A DNA stretch of 41,286 nucleotides, from the NCBI GenBank assembly GCA_937907685.1, contig CALCXF010000117.1, forward strand, positions 1 to 41,286, read 5' to 3'. A program made the position numbers and the translations under genes. Positions 28,982 to 37,400 of this stretch are shown one piece after another. How positions within the stretch are numbered: position 1 is the first letter of the stretch; the number at the start of each line of letters is the position of its first letter. The notes under the pieces were generated by a model, which worked only from the letters and a program-made list of their open reading frames with translations, was not told where the DNA came from and made no database searches. The stretch is from an uncultured Nostocoides sp. GTDB lineage: Bacteria > Actinomycetota > Actinomycetes > Actinomycetales > Dermatophilaceae.

Positions 28982-29818
28982 TCAGATCCGGCCGACGACG
29001 TCGGCGAGCAGGCGACCACAGCGGTCGGCGGCCGCGCGTCCGGCCTCGAGGACCTCGTCGTGGTGCAGCGGCGTCTCGGAGTAGCCGGCGGCGGCGTTGG
29101 TCACGAGCGAGATCCCGAGGACCTCGAGTCCGCTCTGTCGCGCGGCGATGGCCTCGAGGGACGTGGACATGCCGACGAGGTCCCCACCGATGAGCTTGGC
29201 CATCCGCACCTCGGCGGGCGTCTCGTAGTGAGGCCCCCGGAACTGCACGTAGACCCCCTCGTCGAGGGTGGGGTCGATGGCCTTGGCGATGGCGCGCAGC
29301 CGAAGGGAATAGACCTCGGTGAGGTCCACGAACGTCGGTCCCTCGATGGGAGAGGTGGCGGTGAGGTTGATGTGGTCGGAGATGAGGACCGGTGTCCCCG
29401 GTGCCCACTCCGGGCGCAGGCCGCCGCAGCCGTTGGTGATGACGACGGTCGTGCACCCCGCTGCGGCCGCCGTCCGGATGCCGTGGACGACGGGCCGCAC
29501 ACCCTCACCCTCGTAGTAGTGGGTCCTCGTGCCGTAGACGAGGGCCCGGCGGCCGGTGCCCCCGATCGAGACCGACCGCATGACCCCCGAGTGGCCGGCG
29601 ACCGCAGCCCTCCCGAAGCCGGGGACGTCGGTGTTGTGGATCGTCGCGAGGGTCTCACCGATGAGGTCCGCGCTGTCCCGCCAGCCGGAGCCGAGGACGA
29701 GGGCCACGTCGTGCCGGTCCGCCCCGGTCCGCTCCCGGATGACGGCCGCGGCCGCATCGGCCACGGCGAAGGGGTCGGTCGCACGGTCGTCGAGGTCGGT
29801 CGCGGCGGGGTCGGTCAC
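28982..29818 (-). CDS. deoD: Purine nucleoside phosphorylase, trimeric class
   Basis: Splits inosine, guanosine and their deoxy forms with phosphate. The 278-residue protein is of the trimeric (PNP/MTAP) type. It shows ALVLGSGW near the start, the phosphate/base-site stretches TNGCGGLRPEWAPGTPVLIS and FRGPHYETPAEVRM, and GGDLVGMSTSLEAIAAR. The symbol follows the M. tuberculosis name; punA is used elsewhere, and the E. coli deoD product is of another class. GTG 29818 is chosen because TACGCT (29825-29830) lies 6 bases upstream. It takes over the products of add. Confidence 0.95.
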   Translation of the reverse strand: MTDPAATDLDDRATDPFAVADAAAAVIRERTGADRHDVALVLGSGWRDSADLIGETLATIHNTDVPGFGRAAVAGHSGVMRSVSIGGTGRRALVYGTRTHYYEGEGVRPVVHGIRTAAAAGCTTVVITNGCGGLRPEWAPGTPVLISDHINLTATSPIEGPTFVDLTEVYSLRLRAIAKAIDPTLDEGVYVQFRGPHYETPAEVRMAKLIGGDLVGMSTSLEAIAARQSGLEVLGISLVTNAAAGYSETPLHHDEVLEAGRAAADRCGRLLADVVGRI

Positions 29819-29824
29819 GGCGGC

Positions 29825-29830
29825 AGCGTA
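29825..29830 (-). promoter_or_regulatory. Leaderless -10 of the purine nucleoside phosphorylase gene
   Basis: TACGCT, 6 bases, GTG. This matches the box and spacing of the SpoIIM-like gene at 15561-15573. Confidence 0.5.
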
Positions 29831-29909
29831 GCGAGGGCGCGCGTAGGGAGAGCGGTCGCGGTGCTGAGGAGCCCGGCACGGACCGGGCGAAGCGTGCCGT
29901 CCACAAGCC

Positions 29910-29938
29910 TTGACTCTGCAAGTTGCAGGTGCAACTCT
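29910..29938 (+). promoter_or_regulatory. Promoter and palindromic operator of a MarR gene
   Basis: TTGACT (29910-29915), a 17-base spacer and AACTCT (29933-29938) lie 6 bases before the GTG. The palindrome AGTTGCAGGTGCAACT (29921-29936; perfect 7-base arms) fills the spacer and overlaps the -10. This is a classic place for autorepression by the MarR protein just downstream. Confidence 0.65.
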
Positions 29939-29944
29939 TGAGAG

Positions 29945-30358
29945 GTGCCTTCCCTCGCACATGAGCTGCACATCCTCGTCGCGGTCATGGACCGCCAGGC
30001 CGACGCCCTGCTCGCCCGCTCCGGCTGCGAGCTCAGCTATGCCCGCTTCCTCGTGCTGCTCCACGTGTCCGAGGCCGACGGAATGACGCAGCGTGACCTG
30101 GCCGGCCGCCTGGGCACGAGCGAGGCCGCCGTCTCGCGCATGGTCGCGGGGTTGGCGCGAGACGGCTACCTCGAGGTCGGCCGCGCCGTCGGCAACCGGC
30201 GCAGCCTCCGGCTCTCCGCGCGCGGCGGTTCCGCGCTCGCGGCCGCGGGGGAGGCGCTGGGCGACGGTTTCGACCGCCTGGTGCGTGCCACGGGCACCGA
30301 ACCCGAGCGACTCGCGGCGACCGTCCGCCCCATCATCACTGCTCTCCAGGAGGTCTGA
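29945..30358 (+). CDS. MarR-family transcriptional regulator
   Basis: The 137-residue protein has the MarR layout: an N-terminal dimerisation helix (HELHILVAVMDRQADALL), a helix-turn-helix (about 47-75, MTQRDLAGRLGTSEAAVSRM) and the wing with VGRAVGNRRSLRLS. MarR proteins bind small molecules or oxidants and repress nearby genes. It has its own strong palindrome upstream and probably controls itself and the membrane protein gene that starts 1 base after its stop codon. The ligand is unknown. Confidence 0.92.
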   Translation: MPSLAHELHILVAVMDRQADALLARSGCELSYARFLVLLHVSEADGMTQRDLAGRLGTSEAAVSRMVAGLARDGYLEVGRAVGNRRSLRLSARGGSALAAAGEALGDGFDRLVRATGTEPERLAATVRPIITALQEV

Positions 30359-30359
30359 G

Positions 30360-30875
30360 ATGCACTCATGGACCCTGCTCCTCGTGTCGCACGTCGCCGC
30401 GGCCCTCGCGAGCGTCGTTCTCGGCGGCTACCAGGTGTGGCGCCGCCCCAAGGGCGACCTGCGGCACCGCCTTCTGGGCCGCTCGTGGGCCGTCCTCATG
30501 CTGTGGACGGCGATCACCTCGTTCTGGATCCGGGACATCAACGAGGGCGCCTTCAGCTGGCTCCACGTGCTGTCGGTGGTCACGCTCGTCACGGTGACCC
30601 TCGGTGTGGTCAACGCCCGGCGGGGTGCCATCCAGGCACACCGCGGCAACATGGTCGGCAGCTGGCTCGGGGCGGTGGGTGCCATGCTCGCGGCCGTGGC
30701 GGTGCCCGGCCGGATGGTGCCGACGTATGCCGTGGCACAGCCCGGAGGGGCGCTCGCCTTCGGGGTGTCGGTAGTGCTCTGCACGGCGGTCCTCGTCGTC
30801 GTGGGGGCGTGGCTCGCGGCGCGGATCGACGGGCGGGCCCGCCGTGCCGACGTGCCGGCCGGGCTGTCGGCCTGA
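30360..30875 (+). CDS. DUF2306-family membrane protein
   Basis: The 171-residue protein has four or five membrane segments, starting [20 protein letters not shown]. The pattern [22 protein letters not shown] and the [13 protein letters not shown] loop with its histidine are typical of DUF2306, a small family of predicted heme- or quinone-type membrane proteins without a proven role. AGGAGGT lies 6 bases before the ATG, inside the end of the MarR gene, so the two form an operon. Confidence 0.82.
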   Translation: MHSWTLLLVSHVAAALASVVLGGYQVWRRPKGDLRHRLLGRSWAVLMLWTAITSFWIRDINEGAFSWLHVLSVVTLVTVTLGVVNARRGAIQAHRGNMVGSWLGAVGAMLAAVAVPGRMVPTYAVAQPGGALAFGVSVVLCTAVLVVVGAWLAARIDGRARRADVPAGLSA

Positions 30876-30979
30876 GCCGCACGGCGAGATTGTCCAAAGT
30901 TTGTCGAAGCAGGCGCATCCAACCCACGGGACCTGGCGGAAGTAGGGGTGTCAGACCTCCTCCCGAAAGGACCCTTCCC

Positions 30980-31561
30980 ATGCGACGCATCCTCCCCGTG
31001 GCCGCGGTACTCGCCCTGGCCCTCACGACCGCTGCCTGCGGCAGCAGCGATGACACCGACACGGCCGCCGCCGCCCCTGCACCGGCCACGACCTCCGCCT
31101 CGCCGTCCACGTCGCCGACCGAGTCGATGGCCGCCGGGGACATCGTCGACACGGCTGTGGCCGCCGGCGACTTCACCACCCTCGCCGCCGCCCTCGAGGC
31201 TGCCGGCCTCGTGGAGACGCTCAAGGGCGCCGGGCCGTACACGGTCTTCGCCCCGACCGACGCCGCCTTCGAGAAGCTCCCGGCCGGCACGGTCGACACC
31301 CTCCTCAAGGACCCCAAGGGTGACCTGACCCAGATCCTCACCTATCACGTGGTGGAGGGCGAGGTCCTGGCTGCCGATGTCGTGAAGCTCGACGGGCAGA
31401 AGGTCGCGACGGTCCAGGGCGGGGAGCTCACGGTGAACGTCGACGGCGACGCCGTCTCCCTCACCGACGCGGCGGGTGGCACGGTGAACGTCACCGCCAC
31501 GGACGTCGACGCGAGCAACGGGGTCATCCACGTCATCGACGGGGTGCTCATGCCGAAGTGA
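30980..31561 (+). CDS. Fasciclin (FAS1) domain lipoprotein
   Basis: The 193-residue protein has a lipoprotein signal ending [10 protein letters not shown] (Cys20), a low-complexity Ala/Thr/Ser/Pro spacer (about 25-50) and one FAS1 domain. The domain shows the H1 motif [17 protein letters not shown], the conserved YHVVEGEV and the H2 end [13 protein letters not shown]. Such MPT70/MPT83-like proteins sit on the outer face of the membrane and take part in adhesion or wall interactions. GAAAGGA precedes the ATG. In mycobacteria the homologues are driven by an ECF sigma factor; none is encoded here. The 104 bases upstream hold no clear TANNNT box at leaderless spacing. Confidence 0.93.
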   Translation: MRRILPVAAVLALALTTAACGSSDDTDTAAAAPAPATTSASPSTSPTESMAAGDIVDTAVAAGDFTTLAAALEAAGLVETLKGAGPYTVFAPTDAAFEKLPAGTVDTLLKDPKGDLTQILTYHVVEGEVLAADVVKLDGQKVATVQGGELTVNVDGDAVSLTDAAGGTVNVTATDVDASNGVIHVIDGVLMPK

Positions 31562-31605
31562 CCTTCGGCGAGCGCCTCGGACCCTCGTCCGCAGCACTCC
31601 ACTGC

Positions 31606-31640
31606 GGTGCCCGGTACGGATCCCTTCCGTGCCGGGCACC
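31606..31640. terminator. Strong hairpin between convergent genes
   Basis: GGTGCCCGGTACGG (31606-31619) pairs with CCGTGCCGGGCACC (31627-31640) over 14 bases with one G-T pair; the loop is 7 bases. It lies between the fasciclin gene and the converging ABC ATPase gene and can act on both. Confidence 0.7.
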
Positions 31641-31668
31641 ACTGCGTGCTCCGACGGCGATCCTTGGC

Positions 31669-32732
31669 TCATCCGCCCACGGCCAGGGCGGCGTCACCCC
31701 TCGGTGACAGCCGAACCGGGTCGCCGACACGGAAGCCCGTCACGTCGGTGTTGGGCACCTGCACGGTGACGAGGCCGTCGTCGGGGGTCCTCACGATGAC
31801 GCGACCGTGGCCACCGAGGAAGCTGGCGCTGACGACGGATGCCGTCCCCTCGGCGTCGTGGGCGATGTGGACTCCTTCAGGCCGCACGAGCACGACCGCC
31901 TCAGGGCCGCTCGACGAGCCGGGCAGGAGCGGGACGGTGCCGCCGAGGAGGTGACCCGTCGAGCCCTCGATGCGGGCCGGGATGCGGTTGGTCAGCCCCA
32001 CGAAGTCCGCGACGAAGGGGCTGCGCGGGGCGGTGTAGAGCTCGGCCGGGGGCGCGAGCTGCTCGAGCCGCCCCACGGACATGACACCGACGCGGTCGGC
32101 GACCGCGAGAGCCTCCTCCTGGTCGTGCGTCACGAAGAGCGTCGTCGTGCCGACCTCGAGCTGGATGCGGCGGATCTCGTCGCGCAGCTGGCTGCGCACC
32201 TTGGCATCGAGCGCGGACAGCGGCTCGTCGAGGAGCAGGACCTGCGGCTCGATCGCGAGCGCCCGGGCAAGTGCCACCCGCTGTTGCTGCCCACCGGAGA
32301 GCTGGTGCCGGAGAGCTGGTGCGCGTACTTCTCGGCGTGCGCGCCGAGGCCGACGAGGTCGAGCGTCTCGTCGGTCCGCGCGCGCCGCACCGCCCTGTCG
32401 CGGTTGCGCATCTCGAGCCCGAACTCGACGTTCTGGCGGGCGGTCATGTGCGGGAAGAGGCTGTAGGCCTGGAAGACCATCCCCATGTCCCGCTTGTTCG
32501 TCGGGACCCGCGTGAGGTCGCGGCCGCCCACCTCCACGCTGCCGGAGTCCGGGTCCTCGAGGCCCGCCAGGCACCGGAGCGCGGTGGTCTTGCCGCAGCC
32601 CGAGGGGCCGAGAAGTGCGACGAACTCACCCGGCTCGATGTGCAGCGTCAGTCCGTCGAGGGCGGCCACGCCCCCGTAGACGCGACGCAGGTCGGTGAGG
32701 TGGACGGCGCTACCCCCGCGGTCGACGGTCAT
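31669..32732 (-). pseudogene. ABC importer ATP-binding protein, frame broken inside the LSGGQ motif by a 14-base duplication
   Basis: The ATPase of an iron/polyamine/phosphonate-type importer. It starts at ATG 32732, overlapping the permease stop (ATGA). Residues 1-142 run normally with Walker A GPSGCGKT (42-49) and the Q-loop VFQAYSLFP, up to HQLSG. The 14-base duplication (32294-32321) then shifts the frame. The rest is open in the other frame: LSGGQQQRVALARAL, Walker B LLLDEP, the H-loop TLFVTHDQEEAL and a TOBE-like C-terminal domain to the stop at 31669. Without one copy the protein would be about 349 residues, normal for the family. If real, the importer lacks its motor. Confidence 0.88.
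32294..32321. repeat. 14-base perfect tandem duplication at the ABC signature motif
   Basis: CCGGAGAGCTGGTG occurs twice in a row (32294-32307, 32308-32321). On the gene strand it repeats the codons for HQLSG and adds 14 bases, which breaks the frame. Confidence 0.92.
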
Positions 32733-33610
32733 CGGGCCAGCTCCTTGTCGTCGGACACGCGCCCTGCATCGGCGCTTGGGCGCCGGAGCCGGGCCAGAGG
32801 TGAGATGCCCGCGGGGCTCGTGCCGACGAAGGACAGGGCGAAGAGCACCGCGAAGCCGAAGGCCAGGGCAACGAGCCCGACGGCGACCGAGATCTTCGCG
32901 TCGGACTTGCCGAGCTCGAACATGGCGACCTGGAGGTTCTTCTTGCTGAACAGGTAGGCGATGGTGAACTCGCCGAGCACGAGCGCCACCGAGAGGAACG
33001 ATGCCGACAGGACGGCCGTGCGGAGGTTGGGGAGCACGATCCGGCGCAGGACGGTGAACCAGCTCGCGCCGAGCGAACGGGCGGCCTCGGCGAGCGTTCG
33101 CACGTCGATGGCCCGCAGACCGGCGTCGATCGACCGGTAGGCGTAGGGCAGCACGAGGACCACGTAGGCGAGCCCGAGCCACAACACCGAGGAGCCCAGC
33201 AGGTAGTAGACCCAGGCGTACACCGGGGTGAGACCCACGACGAGGACGATGGCCGGCACGGTCAGCGGGAGCAGGCAGATGAACTCGACCGTGCGTGAGA
33301 GCCCGGGAAGGCGGAGGCGGACCCACGTCATGGTGGGCACGAGGAGCGCGAGCATGAGCACGACGGTGATGACGGCGAGGCCGACCGATGCCAGGAACCC
33401 CCGCCGGAGCACGGGGTACTCCACGGAGATCGCGTCGATGTCGAACAACCGTCGCCAGGTGTCGGCGGAGCGCCCGGTTCCTCCCGGGCCCTGGGTCGTG
33501 AACTCGAAGGCGCCCAACAGGGGGAGGAAGAAGAACACCACGGCCGCCCCGATGACGAGCCAGCGCAGGACCGTCTGCCGTCGTCGCACCGCGGCACGCT
33601 GGCCGGTCAC
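32729..33610 (-). CDS. ABC importer permease 2
   Basis: The 293-residue inner-membrane protein has six membrane segments. The first is VLRWLVIGAAVVFFFLPLLG. The cytoplasmic EAA-type loop reads LAEAARSLGASWFTVLRRIV and is followed by LPNLRTAVLSA, the contact point for the ATPase. It is of the PotC/second FbpB-domain class. Its GTG start overlaps the stop of permease 1 (GTGA) and its own stop overlaps the ATPase start. The C-terminal tail is hydrophilic. Confidence 0.92.
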   Translation of the reverse strand: MTGQRAAVRRRQTVLRWLVIGAAVVFFFLPLLGAFEFTTQGPGGTGRSADTWRRLFDIDAISVEYPVLRRGFLASVGLAVITVVLMLALLVPTMTWVRLRLPGLSRTVEFICLLPLTVPAIVLVVGLTPVYAWVYYLLGSSVLWLGLAYVVLVLPYAYRSIDAGLRAIDVRTLAEAARSLGASWFTVLRRIVLPNLRTAVLSASFLSVALVLGEFTIAYLFSKKNLQVAMFELGKSDAKISVAVGLVALAFGFAVLFALSFVGTSPAGISPLARLRRPSADAGRVSDDKELAR

Positions 33611-34491
33611 CGGGGCATCCAGCGGCTCGAGCGCTTGTCGAGCCAGGCGTAGGCCGTCATGACGACGGCGACGACGACGATCATCGCCAGGGCCATCGCC
33701 TTGCCGACGTTCTCCTGGCCCAGGATGACCTCGGAGCGCAGCGACCCACCGATGAGGAGCGGGAGCAGCGGAGACGACTGCGACACGAGCGCCGCCGCGG
33801 TGGCATACGCCGAGAAGGCGTTGGTGAAGAGCAGCAGGGTGGCACCGACGAAGGACGGGAAGAGGATGGGGCCCGCGACCCGCCGCCAGAAGGTCCACGT
33901 CGAGCCGCCCAGGGTCTCGGTCGCCTCGCGCCACTGTGGCCGCAGCCCCTCGACGGCCGGGAGGAAGACGATGAGCATGAGGGGCACCTGGAAGTAGAGG
34001 TAGACGAGCATGAGGCCGGAGTTCCACTCGTAGAGCCACAGACCCGTCCCCGGGTCGACTCCCACCCCGCGCAGCCACACGCTGATGAGACCTGTCGCGC
34101 CGAAGGAGGCGATGAAGGCGAACGCGAGCGCCACTCCGCCGAACTGGGCCAGCACCCCGGACAGCGAGGTGACGAACCGCTTGGTGACGCCATCCGCCTT
34201 CGCCGTGCTCACGGCATACGCCAGCACGGAACCGAGGACCGCGCCGACCGCCGCGGTGACGGCAGACAGGACCACCGACTGGCGCAGGGCGCGGACCACG
34301 ACCGGCTCGGAGAGGGCCGAGAGGTTGTCCAGGGTGAAGCTGCCGTCGTCGTCGAGGAACGCGCCGACGAGGACGACGAGGGTCGGGATGAGCAGGAAGA
34401 CGGTCGTGTACGCGAAGAACGGGACGACACCGAGGAGGGCACCCGATGGCCGCCGGCCACCGGGTGCCCTCCTCGGAGGGGCATCAGCCAA
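33607..34491 (-). CDS. ABC importer permease 1, probable TTG start inside the end of the binding-protein gene
   Basis: The 294-residue membrane protein has six membrane segments, the first being VVPFFAYTTVFLLIPTLVVL; its EAA-type loop is WREATETLGGSTWTFWRRVAGP. No in-frame ATG or GTG lies between the binding-protein stop and the first membrane segment. TTG 34491 overlaps the stop region of the binding-protein gene and gives MADAPPRRAPGG, a short positive tail, so it is the best start. A more distant ATG at 34587 would overlap the upstream gene by about 100 bases. A long hairpin (34430-34476) falls on codons 6-21. Confidence 0.85.
   Translation of the reverse strand: MADAPPRRAPGGRRPSGALLGVVPFFAYTTVFLLIPTLVVLVGAFLDDDGSFTLDNLSALSEPVVVRALRQSVVLSAVTAAVGAVLGSVLAYAVSTAKADGVTKRFVTSLSGVLAQFGGVALAFAFIASFGATGLISVWLRGVGVDPGTGLWLYEWNSGLMLVYLYFQVPLMLIVFLPAVEGLRPQWREATETLGGSTWTFWRRVAGPILFPSFVGATLLLFTNAFSAYATAAALVSQSSPLLPLLIGGSLRSEVILGQENVGKAMALAMIVVVAVVMTAYAWLDKRSSRWMPR
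34430..34476 (-). promoter_or_regulatory. Near-perfect 22-base-pair hairpin at the start of permease 1
   Basis: CCGAGGAGGGCACCC (34430-34444) is the exact complement of GGGTGCCCTCCTCGG (34462-34476). Six further pairs close the inner part, with one mismatch (A/C) and a 3-base loop (34452-34454). It lies 8 bases past the binding-protein stop, over early permease codons. Such hairpins after binding-protein genes protect the 5' mRNA part and lower permease output; that role is inferred. Confidence 0.8.
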
Positions 34492-35632
34492 CGGCGTTGG
34501 CCCAGTTCTCGGCGAGGTAGGCCTTGCCGGCGTCGGAGTCCGCCTGGGTCGGGACCACGGCCGTGCCCTCCACGGGCGGGAGTGCATCGGCCGCAGCGCT
34601 GTCGAGCGTGCCTGCGGTCTTCATGGCGTCGAACCGAACCGGACGGGCGCCGCCCTTGAGCCACAGGTTCTGGCCCTCGTCGGAGTAGAGGTACTCCTGC
34701 CACAGCCGAGCCGCCGCCGGGTGCGGCGCGTCGGCGTTGACGGCCTGGTAGTAGTAGCCGGCCACGACGGCCTCCTTGGGCACGAGGACCTTCCAGGTCG
34801 GGAGCTTGGCCGACAGGCTGGCGTTGAGGTAGTCCCAGTCGATGACGAGCGGCGTCTGGCCCGACTCCACCGTGGCGGGCGTGGGGTCGACCGGGAGGAA
34901 GTTGCCGGCGTCGTTGAGCTGCGCGAAGAAGTCGACGCCCTTGGCGAGGTCACCGGCCGTGCCGCCCTGCGCGATCGAGGCCATCTGGACGCCCGCGAAG
35001 GCGGCGCCGGCCTCGGTCGGGTTGCCGTTGAGGGCGACCTTGCCCTTGTAGTCGGCCTTGAGGAGGTCGGCGACCGTCGTCGGGGCGGGGACCTTGGCCG
35101 AGTCGTATCCGATGCTCATGTAGCCGCCGTAGTCGTTGACCCACGTCCCGTCGGCGTCCTTGAAGTCGGCCGGGATGTCGTCCCACGTCGCCACCGTGTA
35201 GGGCGCGAACATGTCGGTGTTCGCGAGGGCGACCGCGGCGCCGAGGTCGAACACGTCAGGCGCCCCGCTCTGGCCCTTGAGCCGCTTCGCCGTCGCGATC
35301 TCGTCGGCGCTGCTCGCGTCGGGCTGGTCGCTCGTGACGGTGATGTCCGGGTACTTGGCCTGGAAGCCCTTGATGACCTCTCCGTAGTTCGCCCAGTCCG
35401 GCGGAAGGGCGATGACGTTGAGGGCACCCTCCGCGTTCGCGGCGCTGACGAGCGCCTCCATGCCGCCGAACGCCTCCGCGGAGGTGGCCGTCTTCGCGTC
35501 GACGGCGCCGGACCCCGTCCCGGAGGCCGCAGGGCTCTCGTCGTCGCTGGGCGGCGCGCAGGCCGCGATGGCCAGTGCGGCCACGCCCGCCACGGCGAGG
35601 ATGCCTGGGCGGCGTGTGAAGCGTGCTGTCAT
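34484..35632 (-). CDS. ABC importer substrate-binding lipoprotein
   Basis: The 382-residue protein has a lipoprotein signal with lipobox AIAAC (Cys25), then an acidic Ser/Gly spacer and a two-lobe binding domain of the type used for spermidine/putrescine, Fe(III) or 2-aminoethylphosphonate: IKGFQAKYPDITVT, later GAPDVFDLG, and the hinge stretch YGGYMSIGYDSAKVP. The ligand cannot be told; the ordered pair of tyrosines of Fe-binding proteins is not obvious, though GYYYQAV is present. GGAGGTCAGG is a good ribosome binding site. A TAGAGT box (35693-35698) gives a leader of about 55 bases. First gene of the importer operon. Confidence 0.92.
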   Translation of the reverse strand: MTARFTRRPGILAVAGVAALAIAACAPPSDDESPAASGTGSGAVDAKTATSAEAFGGMEALVSAANAEGALNVIALPPDWANYGEVIKGFQAKYPDITVTSDQPDASSADEIATAKRLKGQSGAPDVFDLGAAVALANTDMFAPYTVATWDDIPADFKDADGTWVNDYGGYMSIGYDSAKVPAPTTVADLLKADYKGKVALNGNPTEAGAAFAGVQMASIAQGGTAGDLAKGVDFFAQLNDAGNFLPVDPTPATVESGQTPLVIDWDYLNASLSAKLPTWKVLVPKEAVVAGYYYQAVNADAPHPAAARLWQEYLYSDEGQNLWLKGGARPVRFDAMKTAGTLDSAAADALPPVEGTAVVPTQADSDAGKAYLAENWANAVG

Positions 35633-35692
35633 GTCCTGACCTCCGGTTGTCTGCGGCTCGCGCCGCGGGCGGCTCGGTGGAGCCCTTCGCGC

Positions 35693-35698
35693 ACTCTA
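35693..35698 (-). promoter_or_regulatory. -10 box of the importer operon
   Basis: TAGAGT on the minus strand, followed by a leader with GGAGG before ATG 35632. Upstream (35700-35880) is non-coding and relatively AT-rich around 35749-35781 (ACCAAA and TTTGGGT arms, weak). I see no riboswitch there. Confidence 0.4.
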
Positions 35699-35880
35699 GG
35701 GACCGCCGTGGTCGCGCGCAGCGCGGCAGCGACCGTTGGACCGCCCGCAACCAAATCGTGACCGAAAAGGAGGTTTGGGTCGGCGAGGAGGTCGTGAACT
35801 GCGCGGATGCCGGCCCGCGAGGATCCAGCCCCACGACGGTGCGTTCGGCCGGACCCGACGTCGCGCCGTGACCAGTGCAG

Positions 35881-37400
35881 TCAGTCGAGGTGCTCGAGAC
35901 GTGGCCAGAGCTGGGACCAGGGCACCACGGGGTCCCTGCACACCGCCACGGGGGCCTGCTGCTCCTCGTTGTCGACAGCCAAGCCGTTGTCGAGCCTGCT
36001 CACGACCTCGCACGAGGTGAACAGGTCCTGGACCAGCGGCGCCTGGTAGCCGACGAGCACCGCCGTGCGCGTGCCGTCGGGCGGGCCCGGCAGGGTGCCC
36101 AGGTGGTTGTGGCCGCTGTGGGGCACGGGAAGTCCCAGCGGCGTGCCGAACCGGTCGACGGCCCCCGCCTCGCCGTAGTTCGAGGTGAGAACGACCGTCT
36201 CCGGGTCGTCGGCGACCCTGACCGCCTCCGCGATGCCGTCGACGTACTCGGGCCACCCCACCTGGTCGGCCGCCAGCACGTTGATGTCCGGCACCGGGGT
36301 CCGGCCGAGCACGGACACGGGCAGGACGGGGAGCGCGAGAACGGCCGAGACGACCCCGTTCAGGACGACGGCCCCCACGACGAGAGCCCGACGCCCCGCC
36401 CGCTGACCGACCCAGAGCGACACCGGAACGCACCCGGCGGCGTACAGCACCTCGAGACTCGCGACGGGGTAGTGCGCCTGGGCTCCGGTCCCGAGGGTGA
36501 AGGCGACGACGACAGCCGTCCACACGAGGACCCAGCGGGCGCGCCGCAACCGCCAGGCCTGGACGATGCCGGCCAGCCACACCGGCACGAGCAGCGGGCC
36601 GATGGCGACGAGGAGGATGAGGGGGAGGGTCGCCCGCACGTCATCCGCGTTCGACTCCGAGAGTGCGGCGCCCATCGCGAGCTGCGGCCAGCCGTTCGTC
36701 GCCTGGTAGACGACGTTGGGCGCCGCGAGCACTCCGGCGACGACCGCTCCCAGCCACGGCCACCGCGTGCGCAGCGGTTCTCGCGGACCGAGCACGGCCA
36801 GGCCGAGGACAAGACCGACCAGGAGCAACGGGACGAGAAGGCGGTTCCACGTCGCCGCACCGGCGAGCGCCCCGGCGAGCAACCACCAGCGCGGGTCCGA
36901 CCGGAGGGCGACCAGCGCGGTCAGCACGACTCCCAGCGTCAGCGGTAGGTCGATCGTCGAGGTGAGCAGCACGTGGCCGAGCGCGAGCGGCAGCCCGGCG
37001 AAGGCGCCACCCCACGCGGCGAGCGCCACGGCTCGTCGATCGCCGCCGAGCTCGCGCGCGAGAAGCCCCAGGAGCACCACGGATGCTGCGCTCGCCAGAT
37101 GAGCCCGAGGAGCACCACGGATGCTGCGCTCGCCAGAGTGGCGGGAAGGCGCACGGCCCAGGGCTCGTCCGCGACGACGGCGGTGACCGTGCGGGCCAGC
37201 CAGGGCGTGAGGGGCGGCTGGTCGACGTACCCCCATGCAGCAGGCAGCATCCGGAAGTACAGCTCGTCCCGATGGAACCCGTAACCGACGCTGGCGATGG
37301 TCAGCACGACGGCCTGCGCGGTGGCCGCGATCAGCGCCGGGACGACAGAGACCCCCGGGGTCGGCGACCCGTCCGTCGAGCGTCCGTCGGCGGGGCCCAT
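35881..37400 (-). pseudogene. ArnT/PMT-like membrane glycosyltransferase, frame broken by a 38-base duplication
   Basis: A GT-C-fold family protein that moves sugars from lipid carriers in the membrane. It starts at ATG 37400 (GGAGGACGAG upstream) with MGPADGRSTDGS. Signature parts are the first luminal loop with GYGFHRDELYFRMLPAAW and VDQPPLTPWLARTV. The frame is lost at the duplication near 37064-37137 and continues in the other frame as LLARELGGDRRAVALAAWGG, with about ten membrane segments, to the stop at 35881. With one copy removed it is about 493 residues. Its target is unknown. It is divergent from lpdA. The break may be an assembly fault. Confidence 0.85.
37064..37137. repeat. 38-base-period tandem duplication in the glycosyltransferase gene
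   Basis: 36-base segments 37064-37099 and 37102-37137 agree at 35 positions; the offset of 38 bases is not a multiple of 3. On the gene strand the copies read ASAASVVLLGL, with differences CTG/CTC (synonymous) and, at the edge, CTT CTC against CTC ATC (synonymous and Leu/Ile). Confidence 0.85.

Noticed and set aside
34492-34587. A longer N-terminus for permease 1 from ATG 34587
   Set aside because: It would lie wholly over the conserved end of the binding-protein gene and is Arg/Pro-rich; TTG 34491 gives a normal short tail.
35623-35880. Possible small ORF or riboswitch upstream of the importer operon
   Set aside because: The plus-strand frame has no family features, and I could not find conserved riboswitch core sequences (for example TPP-type CTGAGA with a matching partner).
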